This document shows positions 16,942 through 24,466 of a stretch of DNA of 64,000 nt, piece after piece. This DNA comes from Pontiella sulfatireligans (lineage in GTDB: Bacteria; Verrucomicrobiota; Kiritimatiellia; Kiritimatiellales; Pontiellaceae). Within the stretch, counting starts at the first letter, position 1, and every line of letters begins with the position of its first letter. A model generated the notes under the pieces. The model was not told the origin of the DNA and made no database searches. It worked only from the letters and a program-made list of their open reading frames with translations. A program made the position numbers and the translations under genes. The DNA is taken from positions 2,914,001-2,978,000 of the forward strand of contig NZ_CAAHFH010000001.1 in the NCBI RefSeq assembly GCF_900890705.1, read 5' to 3'.

Positions 16942-18532
16942 GAATGCCACTTCCTTAAGCTGCTTTGGCATTATATTTACTCCGATGCTTTATCTCGATC
17001 ATTTCATGACGATGCAGTGTTAAAAGTTGATAGGGTTTGAGTCTTCTTTTAAGGCATCGCGGCTCACTCCTTCCGGGCCGAAAGGGAATTATATTGGTGC
17101 GGATCGAATCGAGCAGGTTTTCCCGTATCCGAAGGATTTCGGATGGGCAAAGCGCGGCTCGATTAAAGTATACTTCCGCCTGCCGGAGTGCTTGTAGTGC
17201 GCCTTTATAACTCAGCCGCATGGGGTCTTTTTCATGAGCGTGCGCGGTCTCATAGATCAAATGACGAATGGCATTGTAGGCGATGAAATACATGAGCAGT
17301 TCCTTCCGAATCATCGCGGGGGATTTGCAACGCAATATATCCATTTTCGTGGTTGTTTTTAGGTCGCGAAAAAAGAGTTCAACGCTCCATCTGCGATAGT
17401 AGAGGTCGGCGATACTCTTTGCTGAATAGATAAGCGGATCGAGTAGCGTAGTGATGATGTAAAAGCTTTTCACTCGGAATCCAGGCTGCTCAACATCGAC
17501 TTTGATTTGACGCAATAGAAGCTCTTCGGGCAACTGGTTCCACTCGTCTTTCGGGAGGGGTGCCTTTTTATACCAAGCGGGCCTTTCCCAGCGAATCAGG
17601 AGATCATTGTTCGCCAACTTTTTGATGCAGGTCTGTTCCGTTTTCGGTATTCGACGCGCTAATGGAATGATACTGTCAACGCCCTTTTCTCGGAGCCGAT
17701 CAACATCATAAAAACTACAGAACCCTTTGTCCCCCAGGAAAATATCCCCTTCCTTGAAAGTGCCTTCCTGCTGGCGAAGCAAGGGGAGCTCATGGTTTTT
17801 TTTATTTCCGACTGCATAGCTTAGAATTGCGCCCGTCGCGAGATCGAAACAGCCGAGCAGGCGCATTGTCGGGAAACCGCACCCTTTTTTTTGAGAGGAA
17901 ATTTGAGGCCATTCGTCTTGATTTTCAGAGGTGTCAGGCATACTCAACCCCGTTCCATCAACAACAATAACGCGCCGGCCCGCGAGAGGCTGATCGTCGA
18001 GGTTAACATGAAACGACTCTGAGGTGTGTTTGAGGATTTCGACCAAATCCGTCTCCTCTAGTTTTTTTCGCGCCTTGCAGTAAGAACCCGTGGAAACGGA
18101 CAGCGACTGATCACTATTGAAAGCGAGATATGTTTTCAGTTTTTTAACGACTTCAGCACAGCCCCCATCGGCATCAATAATCTGAGAAAAGAACGCCCAG
18201 AAAGTGGTTTCCTTGCTGAAAATACGGTGACGACTATGATGTCCCTTCACATTGTTTTTCAAAAAACATTCGGGAATGAAACGTCCGAAACAAGCTTTTA
18301 GACCCAGCAGTGATTTGTCTTTTTTATGCATCATTTCATCGGCCATTATTTGTGCCGTAGAGCGCGGTTTTTTACGGAGCGATTGAAGATGAAGTCCAGG
18401 CAGGAATGGTGTTGTATTATTCATGCAAGATACTTGCATTCTTCGTGATATATATCAAGATAATAGCATTGGTTTTTACCCTAAAACTGCGGTTTTATGT
18501 GTGTGATAGGAGCCCTTAAGGAAGTGCCATTC
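16942..18532 (-). mobile_element. IS4-family insertion sequence with 11-bp target duplication
   Basis: Terminal inverted repeats of 18 bp lie at 16942-16959 and 18515-18532, with one mismatch. The flanks carry an identical 11-bp direct repeat, GGGTCAGTCCT, at 16931-16941 and 18533-18543. This fits the 9-12 bp target duplication usual for IS4. The element is 1591 bp with one complete transposase gene, whose stop codon lies inside the left terminal repeat. It appears intact and possibly young. The target is itself a copy of a short repeat that recurs at 18543-18624. Confidence 0.9.
16955..18439 (-). CDS. IS4-family DDE transposase
   Basis: The 494-residue protein carries the DDE triad in typical spacing: VVDGTGLSM (first Asp), FLGDKGFCS (second Asp) and the IS4 signature Y-x2-R-x3-E-x6-K in YYRRWSVELFFRDLKTT. 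It binds the terminal repeats and cuts and pastes the element. The start at 18439 is chosen for length; an ATG at 18424 is also possible. The coding sequence is full length with no disruption, so the element may be active. It is AT-richer than its neighbours, as expected for acquired DNA. Confidence 0.93.
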   Translation of the reverse strand: MQVSCMNNTTPFLPGLHLQSLRKKPRSTAQIMADEMMHKKDKSLLGLKACFGRFIPECFLKNNVKGHHSRHRIFSKETTFWAFFSQIIDADGGCAEVVKKLKTYLAFNSDQSLSVSTGSYCKARKKLEETDLVEILKHTSESFHVNLDDQPLAGRRVIVVDGTGLSMPDTSENQDEWPQISSQKKGCGFPTMRLLGCFDLATGAILSYAVGNKKNHELPLLRQQEGTFKEGDIFLGDKGFCSFYDVDRLREKGVDSIIPLARRIPKTEQTCIKKLANNDLLIRWERPAWYKKAPLPKDEWNQLPEELLLRQIKVDVEQPGFRVKSFYIITTLLDPLIYSAKSIADLYYRRWSVELFFRDLKTTTKMDILRCKSPAMIRKELLMYFIAYNAIRHLIYETAHAHEKDPMRLSYKGALQALRQAEVYFNRAALCPSEILRIRENLLDSIRTNIIPFRPGRSEPRCLKRRLKPYQLLTLHRHEMIEIKHRSKYNAKAA

Positions 18533-18542
18533 GGGTCAGTCC

Positions 18543-18624
18543 TGAAAAAAAGGGGTCAGTCCTATGAAATGATGTTTTCCGCATGAAAAAAAGGGGTCAG
18601 TCCTATGAAATGATGTTTTCCGCA
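18543..18624. repeat. Two tandem 41-bp repeats containing GGGGTCAGTCCT
   Basis: Two identical 41-bp units are adjacent (18543-18583 and 18584-18624). Each carries A7-GGGGTCAGTCCT followed by ATGAAATGATGTTTTCCGCA. Further partial copies flank the IS4 element. The motif looks like REP-type DNA, the kind mobilised by TnpA-REP (RAYT) transposases, but no such gene is in the window. Confidence 0.75.
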
Positions 18625-18908
18625 TTTTCCCCACCTATGAAACCATTTCAAAAAATTCATTCCACCCTGCTCCAACGGAGGAAAACAGGGGCCAGCAACC
18701 TTCAGCCAGCTCAATACGTAGTGAATCCGTAGGCGCGTGGCCTCCGGTCGCCCTGATTTCTTTGCGCCGACTCTTCAGAGTCTTATAATCCAATCCCATA
18801 CCACCCTGTTCCAATCCCCCCAGACCGTAGCTATGAGGAAAATATCGCAAACAGTGCCGCACAGCAAGCTATAACGCTTATAATACTCATCGGTTTACCA
18901 GTGTTTAG

Positions 18909-18917
18909 TGGTATAAT
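18909..18917 (+). promoter_or_regulatory. Candidate extended -10 promoter
   Basis: TGG followed by TATAAT gives a perfect extended -10 element. No good -35 box is found at the usual distance, which extended -10 promoters can tolerate. It points at the hairpin-rich segment that ends in the terminator at 18980. Confidence 0.45.
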
Positions 18918-18923
18918 TTACTA

Positions 18924-19009
18924 GTCCCGTGCGCACGGGGAGAGCGCAAGTGCAAGGTATAAGGGGAAAGTGCGAATTACAGGATGGAAATTCATCCCTG
19001 TTTTTTTTT
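18924..19009 (+). ncRNA. Candidate small RNA of about 85 nt
   Basis: Between the extended -10 at 18909-18917 and a terminator at 18980-19009, no ORF with a ribosome site fits. The 5' end would begin with a perfect hairpin (CCCGTG/CACGGG, 18926-18939), and the 3' end with the terminator stem. It does not match 6S, tmRNA or SRP as I know them. It lies at the downstream end of the recombinase/ParB module, on the opposite strand. Expression is untested. Confidence 0.35.
18980..19009 (+). terminator. Rho-independent terminator
   Basis: A 7-bp stem CAGGATG/CAT(C)CCTG with one bulged C and a 6-base loop is followed by nine T residues (19001-19009) on the plus strand. Confidence 0.65.
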
Positions 19010-19143
19010 GCATGAAGCGCAGGTGCGGCTATTGCGTGGAGATCTCTCGGACCTGCCGGTTTGAAGAGCCATAGCTGACGATGCCGACGTCGAGACCTGA
19101 ATCTTTGATTTATACGATGGCCGTTACAGTACCTCGCCGTATA

Positions 19144-20001
19144 TCATTTCGAATCCATGACGATTGAATTCATATCGCCGAGCACTGAGGGATGCAGCTG
19201 TTCAATGTGTTCGCGGATTTCGGGGGTTGTGATGACTTTGCGGGCGTAAAGGGAGATCTTGAGCAAGTCGGCGGAATAGGTGCGGTAAAGCTTGGTGTAG
19301 AAATCGTGCTGCTTTTCGGCCTGCTCCAACCGTTCTACCAGGACAAGGCGCTGTTCGCGCTCGTTTTTCTTCCGGCCATATCGGGTGCCAGGGGTGTTGA
19401 GCCGAAGCTCGGGCGGCGTTTTGAGAACCAGCGCCCGGATGAACGCCGGGGTGTGATCGCCAACCCGATTCATCTCCCGGAGCATTTCGAGCTGTCGCGC
19501 CGGCTTAACGCACGACATTTCGCTGGCGGCGGTTTTTCCGATGAGATCGTTCTTGAAGGCCTGGGCCACCTGCGGATGCAACCGTTCGACAAGCTTCGGG
19601 GCAAGCCGGTGCCGGATCGTTTTCATGCCGAAGGTCTCGGCGATGGTTTTCTCGTCGACGGATTCCATGGATTTGCGGAGCATGCGCATCTCCTGAAAGC
19701 TGGAGAGGTTGTTGACCATGCGGTTGAAGGTGTAGGCCTCCTTGTCTTTGAAGACGACGCAAGGAGCGGTTTCGAGCTCCAGCTCCTGAAACGCGAGCCA
19801 ACGAAGATAGCCGTCGAGGATGATGTATTGCCCGTTTTCGTGGAAGACGCAGAACGGTTCGATGAGCCCGAGCGAGCGGATGCTCGCCAGAATCTTGAGG
19901 TAGCCGCGATGTTTGGCGGTGTTGATGTTTGTCCGCTCCCGCAAAGGCTTGAGGGCGGCGAGCGGTACGTCGATGCCTTCCACGTTGTAGGGTTTGTTCA
20001 T
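19144..20001 (-). CDS. ParB/RepB-like protein, second of a pair
   Basis: The start is the ATG at 20001, with GGAGGAAGAGCA just upstream, giving 285 residues. The N-terminal part (about 5-105) is a ParB-type nucleotide-binding domain: IASIRSLGLIEPFCVF, then YIILDGYLRWLAFQEL, where DGYLR stands in place of the usual GERR. A helix-turn-helix region with TIAETFGMKTIRHRLAPKLVE follows, then a RepB-like C-terminal part and a long helix of charged residues (about 215-255). ParB/RepB proteins bind DNA and spread or act in partition. No ParA ATPase is nearby, so a partition role is doubtful. It is the last gene of the module. Its translation start region is duplicated 350 bp upstream (see 19991). Confidence 0.75.
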   Translation of the reverse strand: MNKPYNVEGIDVPLAALKPLRERTNINTAKHRGYLKILASIRSLGLIEPFCVFHENGQYIILDGYLRWLAFQELELETAPCVVFKDKEAYTFNRMVNNLSSFQEMRMLRKSMESVDEKTIAETFGMKTIRHRLAPKLVERLHPQVAQAFKNDLIGKTAASEMSCVKPARQLEMLREMNRVGDHTPAFIRALVLKTPPELRLNTPGTRYGRKKNEREQRLVLVERLEQAEKQHDFYTKLYRTYSADLLKISLYARKVITTPEIREHIEQLHPSVLGDMNSIVMDSK

Positions 20002-20014
20002 TGCTCTTCCTCCA
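19991..20014. repeat. Direct repeat of the parB-like start region, copy 1
   Basis: These 24 bp include the ribosome site and the first four codons of the gene ending at 19144. They are identical to 20341-20364. See the finding on the duplicated start. Confidence 0.85.
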
Positions 20015-20412
20015 GGGGGGTTAGAAACTGGAAACTTGAAACCTGAAACTGGAAAGGGATTTAGGCAAAATGATTTGGAGGCAGAATGATGGCCCTGCGG
20101 ACGAAACGGTGCGGCGTGATGCTGCGCAAACGCGGGCTGTGCCGGGGCGGAAGAGATAACCACGAAATATACAGAATACACGAAACGGGGCGGACGGGTT
20201 TTGTTGGCCACGAGAAGGCGCACACGCAGTGAGGCTGGCATGAAGTGACGGCAGCGAAGCGGCAACGTACACGAAGATAAAATGTGCGAGCGGTGTGGAC
20301 TGAATTTTGAACCACTAAAGACACGAAATACACTAAAGACGGTTTGTTCATTGCTCTTCCTCCAAAGGAAAGTTTTCCTCCTCCGCCAATGGCAACGGCG
20401 GACAAGTAGGTT
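20002..20412. other. Inserted junk-repeat block between the two parB-like genes
   Basis: The 411-bp gap has no supported gene. Between the two direct repeats lie a GAAACTGGAAAC/GAAACCTGAAAC motif (20022-20053), a GGCAAAATGATTT word near 20063, and CACGAAATAC-type words near 20160-20190 and 20310-20340. These belong to repeat types that occur in other gaps of this window. Confidence 0.6.
20341..20364. repeat. Direct repeat of the parB-like start region, copy 2
   Basis: Identical over 24 bp to 19991-20014. Here the ribosome site and ATG lead into a frame with no ParB similarity. Confidence 0.85.
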
Positions 20413-21327
20413 TTAAGTGCCTGGTGAAGACGGCACGGGCAGCTCGACGCCGTATTTTCCTTCGAGCGCTGGAGGAGTCGCCAGACCATGGGTCTGCATC
20501 AGAATGATTAGCTCCGAATCCTCCATCAGCGAAGAGAGGTTCATCAGCAGTTGAAGCAGGCGGTTTTCCTTCTGTTGGGTTTCGCGCACGAAATCCTCTT
20601 TATCCTTCGTGCTTTTGGCGATCTCGCGCTTCAAATCTACGAGGGAGTAGCCTTCAGACCGTTGGCCTCGGCTTTTGTTGCTTTTGCCATGCCTGAATCG
20701 AAGCTGAAGCAAACGGCGCACGCGTGCCACGGACGAGCTGCTGACCACGCCGCCGTCGAAGGCGTCCATCAGCACGTTCTGAATGGTGGTGTTGTCGGAC
20801 TTCGCCACCTGCATGGCGAACGACATGGGAAAGAGCCCCTGCTCCACACCTGTGATCAGACGGCCCTCCCCCTGCTCGACAAGCCGGACATAGTCGCCGA
20901 CGTAGGAGTCGCTCTTGCCGACGATCCGGCCAATCTCAGAGAAATTGAATCCGCCGTCATGCATCCGCTTCATCTCTTGGGCAAACCACATGGTACCGGG
21001 CGGCACGCGCGCAATGTTTTCAACGAGCGAATAGAGCAACGCGGTTTTGCGGTCGCAGTCGATCACCTCGGCGGCGATTTCGTCCCGGCCCAGCTCTTGG
21101 TGGGCAAGGAAACGGCCTTCGCCGCAGACCAGCTCGTATTTTCCGTTACGAGAGAAGCCCCGACCGTTGACCACGATCGGCTTGCGGAGTCCGACCTCCT
21201 CGATGCTGCGGATATTCTCGGCAAACTTTTGCCGGTTCCGGTTGCGGGAGTTGAGCACCACGATGGTGTCGATGGGGATCAACTGATACGTGCGCTCCGC
21301 CATCAGGGTAACCTTTTTGTTTTTCAT
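20413..21327 (-). CDS. ParB/RepB-like protein, first of a pair
   Basis: The start is the ATG at 21327 with GGAGG seven bases upstream, giving 304 residues. Residues about 13-105 are a ParB N-terminal domain: IPIDTIVVLNSRNR, the GLRKPIVVNGR strand, then YELVCGEGRFLAHQELG, which matches the ParB GERR box region, and SLVENIAR. A helix-turn-helix follows at about 118-165 (FSEIGRIVGKSDSYVGDYVRL), then a RepB-like helical C terminus with a predicted coiled coil (LVDLKREIAKSTKDKEDF). It is coupled to the tiny upstream ORF by an ATGA overlap. It and the gene at 19144 differ in sequence but share architecture, which suggests they act as a pair. The likely role is DNA binding; no ParA is nearby. Confidence 0.8.
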   Translation of the reverse strand: MKNKKVTLMAERTYQLIPIDTIVVLNSRNRNRQKFAENIRSIEEVGLRKPIVVNGRGFSRNGKYELVCGEGRFLAHQELGRDEIAAEVIDCDRKTALLYSLVENIARVPPGTMWFAQEMKRMHDGGFNFSEIGRIVGKSDSYVGDYVRLVEQGEGRLITGVEQGLFPMSFAMQVAKSDNTTIQNVLMDAFDGGVVSSSSVARVRRLLQLRFRHGKSNKSRGQRSEGYSLVDLKREIAKSTKDKEDFVRETQQKENRLLQLLMNLSSLMEDSELIILMQTHGLATPPALEGKYGVELPVPSSPGT

Positions 21328-21410
21328 CTAGAATCCTCCGTGGAAATGTAGAAAAGGTTCTTTTTAAAATCGATACTGCACGGGTCGGAAGTACTTTTTA
21401 TTTTCTCCAT
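21324..21410 (-). CDS. Tiny ORF (28 aa) coupled to the parB-like gene
   Basis: The ATG at 21410 is preceded at seven bases by GGAGGAG, one of the best ribosome sites in this region. The frame gives 28 residues, MEKIKSTSDPCSIDFKKN and ten more, and stops at the TGA of an ATGA overlap with the parB-like start at 21327. The same frame is also open upstream to a TTG at 21536 that overlaps the recombinase stop, so a 70-residue version is possible. It may be a leader peptide for coupled translation. Without homologues it stays a candidate. Confidence 0.4.
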   Translation of the reverse strand: MEKIKSTSDPCSIDFKKNLFYISTEDSR

Positions 21411-21529
21411 TCCCCTCCTCCGGAGTTCCGATTTTACCCCATCTACTGCGGTTTGAGCTCCTCGGAGTAGGTTGCTACACCGTCGGAACGCATACCTTAT
21501 ATCTGCATCAAACTTGGAACCGGAAATCT

Positions 21530-23041
21530 TTAGCAACTTACAATGCCCTCCAGTCCTATGAGTTTTTCCAATGCCTGGGAAAGGGTGTAGGCGTGCAGAT
21601 CGAGTTTTTCCGATGTCGTGGTCGAGACCTTAATTTTGTGTCCCCCCATCATCAGCCGGGGAAAGAAGAGATAGCCCAATACGTCGTATTTCCCGCCATT
21701 GGAGAGCGGGACGCCAATGGTGATGTCGATCTCGGGGCTGACATCGGGCATGAATGTCCACTCCTCCTCATAGCCATGGGGATATGGAATGACGGGCTGA
21801 ATGCGGATGCTGACATAGTTTCGCAGCACGATGAAGTCGCCGTATTCTTCGGTCTCGCGAACGAGCTGCTTTATGGTCTGGGTGACTTCGGCCCGGCGAG
21901 AATCGATGACTTCTGCAAAGAGGTGCTGATAGGCTCCCGTGAAGGTTTTGAAGCGTTTGGCGTAGGTGGCGGCGGAGACCATTTCCTTGTCGGCCGCGAC
22001 CAGCGAAGTGCGAACGGTGCCGTATTGTTCGTAGATATGGCGCAGGCGTTCGAGCATGTCCTCGGCGGAATATTTGATGCGCCGGGCTTCCTCGGCCACC
22101 GCGATCACCGCCTGGGCTTTGCTGAACAGTCCGGGATCCACAATGGCCGGAAATGCGTTTTCAGCACGTATCCACTCCTCCTTTGGATTGTGGTGGCTGG
22201 CGGATTTGAGGCGCTGGGTGGTTCTGTTGTAGACCATCGTGCCGGCGTACAGCTCATTTTCCAGTACAGAGCGAACCGAGGCATGCGACCACTGGCACCC
22301 CCCGGGTGACGGGATATTCTGTTTGTTCAGGGTCAACGCAATCTGACTTGGAGAATACCCCCATTCAACGAACTCCTTGAAGATGCGCTGGACTACGGCG
22401 ACTTCATCCTCCGCACCCGGCGTTAAAGTCACGCGCTGGTTCTGAATGCTCTTGCGCTGGCCTCTTTCCAATATCTGAACGGGATTGCGCTGCTCATCCA
22501 ACAATAGGCGATGGAATCCATAGGGGGGCATGCCTCCGGCGCGGAAGCCTTGGCTGGCAATCTTCGCGCAGCCTTTAAAAACCTTGGTGCTCAGCTCTCG
22601 GCTGTAGCTGGCGGCACGGTAGCGCTCAATGCTTAGATGAAGACCGTGAAGCAGATCGTTTTGCTCGCCGAAACCGATTGAGGTGAATACCACCTGCTTT
22701 CCGTGCTTTGCGCATAGCCCGGTATAATAGGCGGAGAGGTCGGTATCTTGATAGCGACCCCATCGGCTGACATCGAGCACCAGCACAAACTCAAAGGCTT
22801 CCTTTTCGCCTTCCACATAGTCGCTGATCATTTCGTTGAAGCCGTCGCGACCTTCGGTTGAAAGACCGGACTTCCCGCGGTCGGCGAATTCGCGGATGAT
22901 CTCGATTTCGTGCTCGCTGGCAAACTGGCGCACCTGATCCTGCTGGATCTCGACGGAGTTTTCCTGCCGGTCCTGGGCGGAATGGCGATAATACGCCACC
23001 GCCCGCCATTTGCTGGCTTTGCTCGTGTTGAACCAATCCAT
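21530..23041 (-). CDS. Large serine recombinase
   Basis: The 503-residue protein has an N-terminal resolvase/invertase catalytic domain (about 12-155). The nucleophile is Ser21 in YYRHS, and the other hallmarks are SVEIQQDQVRQF, FADRGKSG and VLVLDVSRWGR. A recombinase domain follows (about 170-290) with MPPYGFHRL and a second-half motif ALTLNKQNIPSPGG and NELYAGTMVYNR. The C-terminal part has no paired Cys motif, so the zinc ribbon of phiC31-type integrases appears absent or replaced. It cuts and rejoins DNA at short att sites. Start at 23041, behind a G-rich stretch. It follows the sigma-like gene after 83 bp. A partial tRNA at 24377 may mark its target or that of an earlier element. Confidence 0.9.
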   Translation of the reverse strand: MDWFNTSKASKWRAVAYYRHSAQDRQENSVEIQQDQVRQFASEHEIEIIREFADRGKSGLSTEGRDGFNEMISDYVEGEKEAFEFVLVLDVSRWGRYQDTDLSAYYTGLCAKHGKQVVFTSIGFGEQNDLLHGLHLSIERYRAASYSRELSTKVFKGCAKIASQGFRAGGMPPYGFHRLLLDEQRNPVQILERGQRKSIQNQRVTLTPGAEDEVAVVQRIFKEFVEWGYSPSQIALTLNKQNIPSPGGCQWSHASVRSVLENELYAGTMVYNRTTQRLKSASHHNPKEEWIRAENAFPAIVDPGLFSKAQAVIAVAEEARRIKYSAEDMLERLRHIYEQYGTVRTSLVAADKEMVSAATYAKRFKTFTGAYQHLFAEVIDSRRAEVTQTIKQLVRETEEYGDFIVLRNYVSIRIQPVIPYPHGYEEEWTFMPDVSPEIDITIGVPLSNGGKYDVLGYLFFPRLMMGGHKIKVSTTTSEKLDLHAYTLSQALEKLIGLEGIVSC

Positions 23042-23124
23042 GCCCGCCGTTCCCTTTGGTAAGGTAAAAATGCAACAGCCCTCTACCTATGGGGGGAAAT
23101 ACAGGCACTTTTGGGCCATAAAAT

Positions 23125-23634
23125 TTATTTTTCTTGCCGGGTTCCCGTTCGGGCCTCCCGCATGAGTGCGCCGATCAGCTCCCTGGCCCGGCGCCGGGTA
23201 AGTGCCGAATCGAGCAGCTCGTCGAAGACCGACAGAATACGTGCCCGGCGGTTGCTTTGCCCAGCGCGCGCCTTCGCCGCCTTGTGAATCGCCTTTCGCA
23301 ATTTGCGGAATGCGCCCCCAACTTGACGCCCTCCCCGCAGCTTGCCCATCAGATGCTGCGACACCGTTTGCTGGGAGATTCCGAGAGTGGTGGCCACCTC
23401 CACCTGCGTCCGGCCTTCGAGACAATAGAGCTGCACCACCTGCTGCTGGCGACGAGAGAGAACCAAGAGAAAATCGACGGCCACCACCCCCATCTCATGT
23501 TCCGTTTGCAGGCGGCCATACACAGCATCCTGCGCTTCCGCCGATTGCTGTTGCCACAACCGAAAAGCCTCCCGCTCCCATTGCTCCGGGGTAAGAAACT
23601 TTTCCCGCCATGCCCCATCATAATCATGTGTCAT
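23125..23634 (-). CDS. Sigma-70 region 4-like DNA-binding protein
   Basis: The 169 residues contain a sigma-factor region 4 helix-turn-helix at about 60-105: LSRRQQQVVQLYCLEGRTQ, EVATTLGISQQTVSQHL. Region 2 is missing, so this is not a complete sigma factor. The N-terminal 45 residues are acidic and the C-terminal 60 are Arg-rich and helical. The start is the ATG at 23634 with AAAGGG upstream. It is the first gene of the leftward module and probably a transcription regulator of the recombinase and ParB genes, similar to the small region-4 proteins encoded by phages and integrative elements. The role is an inference. Confidence 0.7.
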   Translation of the reverse strand: MTHDYDGAWREKFLTPEQWEREAFRLWQQQSAEAQDAVYGRLQTEHEMGVVAVDFLLVLSRRQQQVVQLYCLEGRTQVEVATTLGISQQTVSQHLMGKLRGGRQVGGAFRKLRKAIHKAAKARAGQSNRRARILSVFDELLDSALTRRRARELIGALMREARTGTRQEK

Positions 23635-23727
23635 ATCCCTTTGTAGAGGGCATTACAGAGGGAGCAACAAATGATCTGAATAAGTCACCATCCACAAACC
23701 TTGCTCAAAAGGCCATTCTTGATTAAC

Positions 23728-24207
23728 ATGTGCAACATGGGTAATTCGGCAGAACATCTGGTACTCGAAAAGTTGATCGATGCTTCAAACGACAGCGATC
23801 CATTTCTTCTGGCCATGGATAGAGTTTGCGAAAAAAAGGGTCACACCGAAAAAGTCGATCATGAGGTTTTTCAAGCATTCCCCCAAAGCACTGATAAAGA
23901 GATGTCAGGGATGATGTGCTTCATCATTATTGCCCGGAGAAATGTTGTAAACAGGATGATGGACGACAACGCCCCAGACGAAGATTTTATAACCCTTGTA
24001 ACTAATATGCTCTTACTTGTTGCTCGTGGGCGGCTTTGGTTTGGGGATGAGTTTGAACTTGTATACGCCAAACCAATCGGCCCATCGCCAACCCCCGAAG
24101 AATGGGACGCCATTCACCAACGAATCGACAATACCCGGCATATGATCGGGGAGGCCTACCTAGCCTGTGGCCAAGCGAGTTCCGAAAACAGCCAGAAAAC
24201 CGTCTAA
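23728..24207 (+). CDS. Hypothetical protein, accessory region
   Basis: I do not recognise this protein. From the ATG at 23728 it has 159 residues; a TTG at 23719 with AAAAGG six bases upstream is an alternative start. It is mixed helical, soluble and Met-rich. It contains FIIIARRNVVNRMMDD, a hydrophobic TLVTNMLLLVARGRLWF stretch and the acidic SPTPEEWDAIHQRIDN. It lies divergent from the sigma-like gene and just inside the split tRNA, so it probably belongs to the integrated element. The gene ends 170 bp before the tRNA fragment. Confidence 0.55.
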   Translation: MCNMGNSAEHLVLEKLIDASNDSDPFLLAMDRVCEKKGHTEKVDHEVFQAFPQSTDKEMSGMMCFIIIARRNVVNRMMDDNAPDEDFITLVTNMLLLVARGRLWFGDEFELVYAKPIGPSPTPEEWDAIHQRIDNTRHMIGEAYLACGQASSENSQKTV

Positions 24208-24376
24208 AAAAAGTTCGGGGGAAAGTTCGGGTTTGGACCATGAAAAAGCATCCTTTTTCAAAAAGTTTCAGTCGCCCTTGACACCAAACCCAATTTATGT
24301 ATCATATTGGTTCAGAGGCTGATAAAGAAACGAATTGCAACGAGCGACGTGGTAAAATGCAAGCTACAAAACCTAT
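24208..24376. other. Element end: short repeats and TTGACA box
   Basis: This gap holds two AAAGTTCGGG words (24211 and 24222), a GAAAAAG/CTTTTTC dyad (24242-24259) and a TTGACA box at 24278-24283 with a poor -10 (CATATT). There is no gene. The sequence runs straight into the truncated tRNA. Confidence 0.45.
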
Positions 24377-24412
24377 TGGGAAGCTGTCATTCTACCACTG
24401 AATTACTCCCGC
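24377..24412 (-). pseudogene. 5' half of tRNA-Gly(CCC), truncated in the anticodon loop
   Basis: On the minus strand the sequence starts GCGGGAGTAATTCAGTGG and continues through TAGAATGACAGC to TTCCCAA. This gives the acceptor 5' strand, a D arm, the 5' anticodon-stem strand and a CCC anticodon, closely matching bacterial glyU. After the loop the sequence continues TAGGTTTTG and does not form the 3' anticodon strand, T arm or acceptor, so the gene is cut. Integrases often target tRNA genes at the anticodon or T loop. The fragment sits 54 bp after the stop of the Agl23-like gene, in the same direction. The 3' half was not found in the window. Confidence 0.75.
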
Positions 24413-24466
24413 TCAGTGTGAACGTTGGATTTGTACCGTCAACCCGCCGGAGATACAAACCAAAAA

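Larger units (their letters stand above)
18533..19143. other. Non-coding stretch between IS4 and parB-like genes
   Basis: Across 611 bp I see no supportable protein gene. It contains the tail of the GGGTCAGTCCT repeat, a 41-bp tandem duplication (18543-18624), two similar words CATTCCACCCTGCTCCAA and CATACCACCCTGTTCCAA (18658 and 18796), and a candidate promoter-RNA-terminator unit at 18909-19009. After the terminator, 19010-19143 shows nothing recognisable. Confidence 0.55.

Noticed and set aside
18635-18862. 75-codon minus-strand frame left of the IS4 element
   Set aside because: It has no ribosome site or recognisable domain and includes the repeated CCACCCTG-TCCAA words, so it is treated as non-coding.
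20061-20489. 142-codon minus-strand frame overlapping the parB-like genes
   Set aside because: It uses the duplicated start region, but the body lies in the repeat patchwork and shows no protein character.
19144-21327. Plasmid partition locus
   Set aside because: The two ParB/RepB-like genes lack a ParA ATPase, parS-like repeats and a replication gene, and sit in a chromosomal setting with a recombinase.
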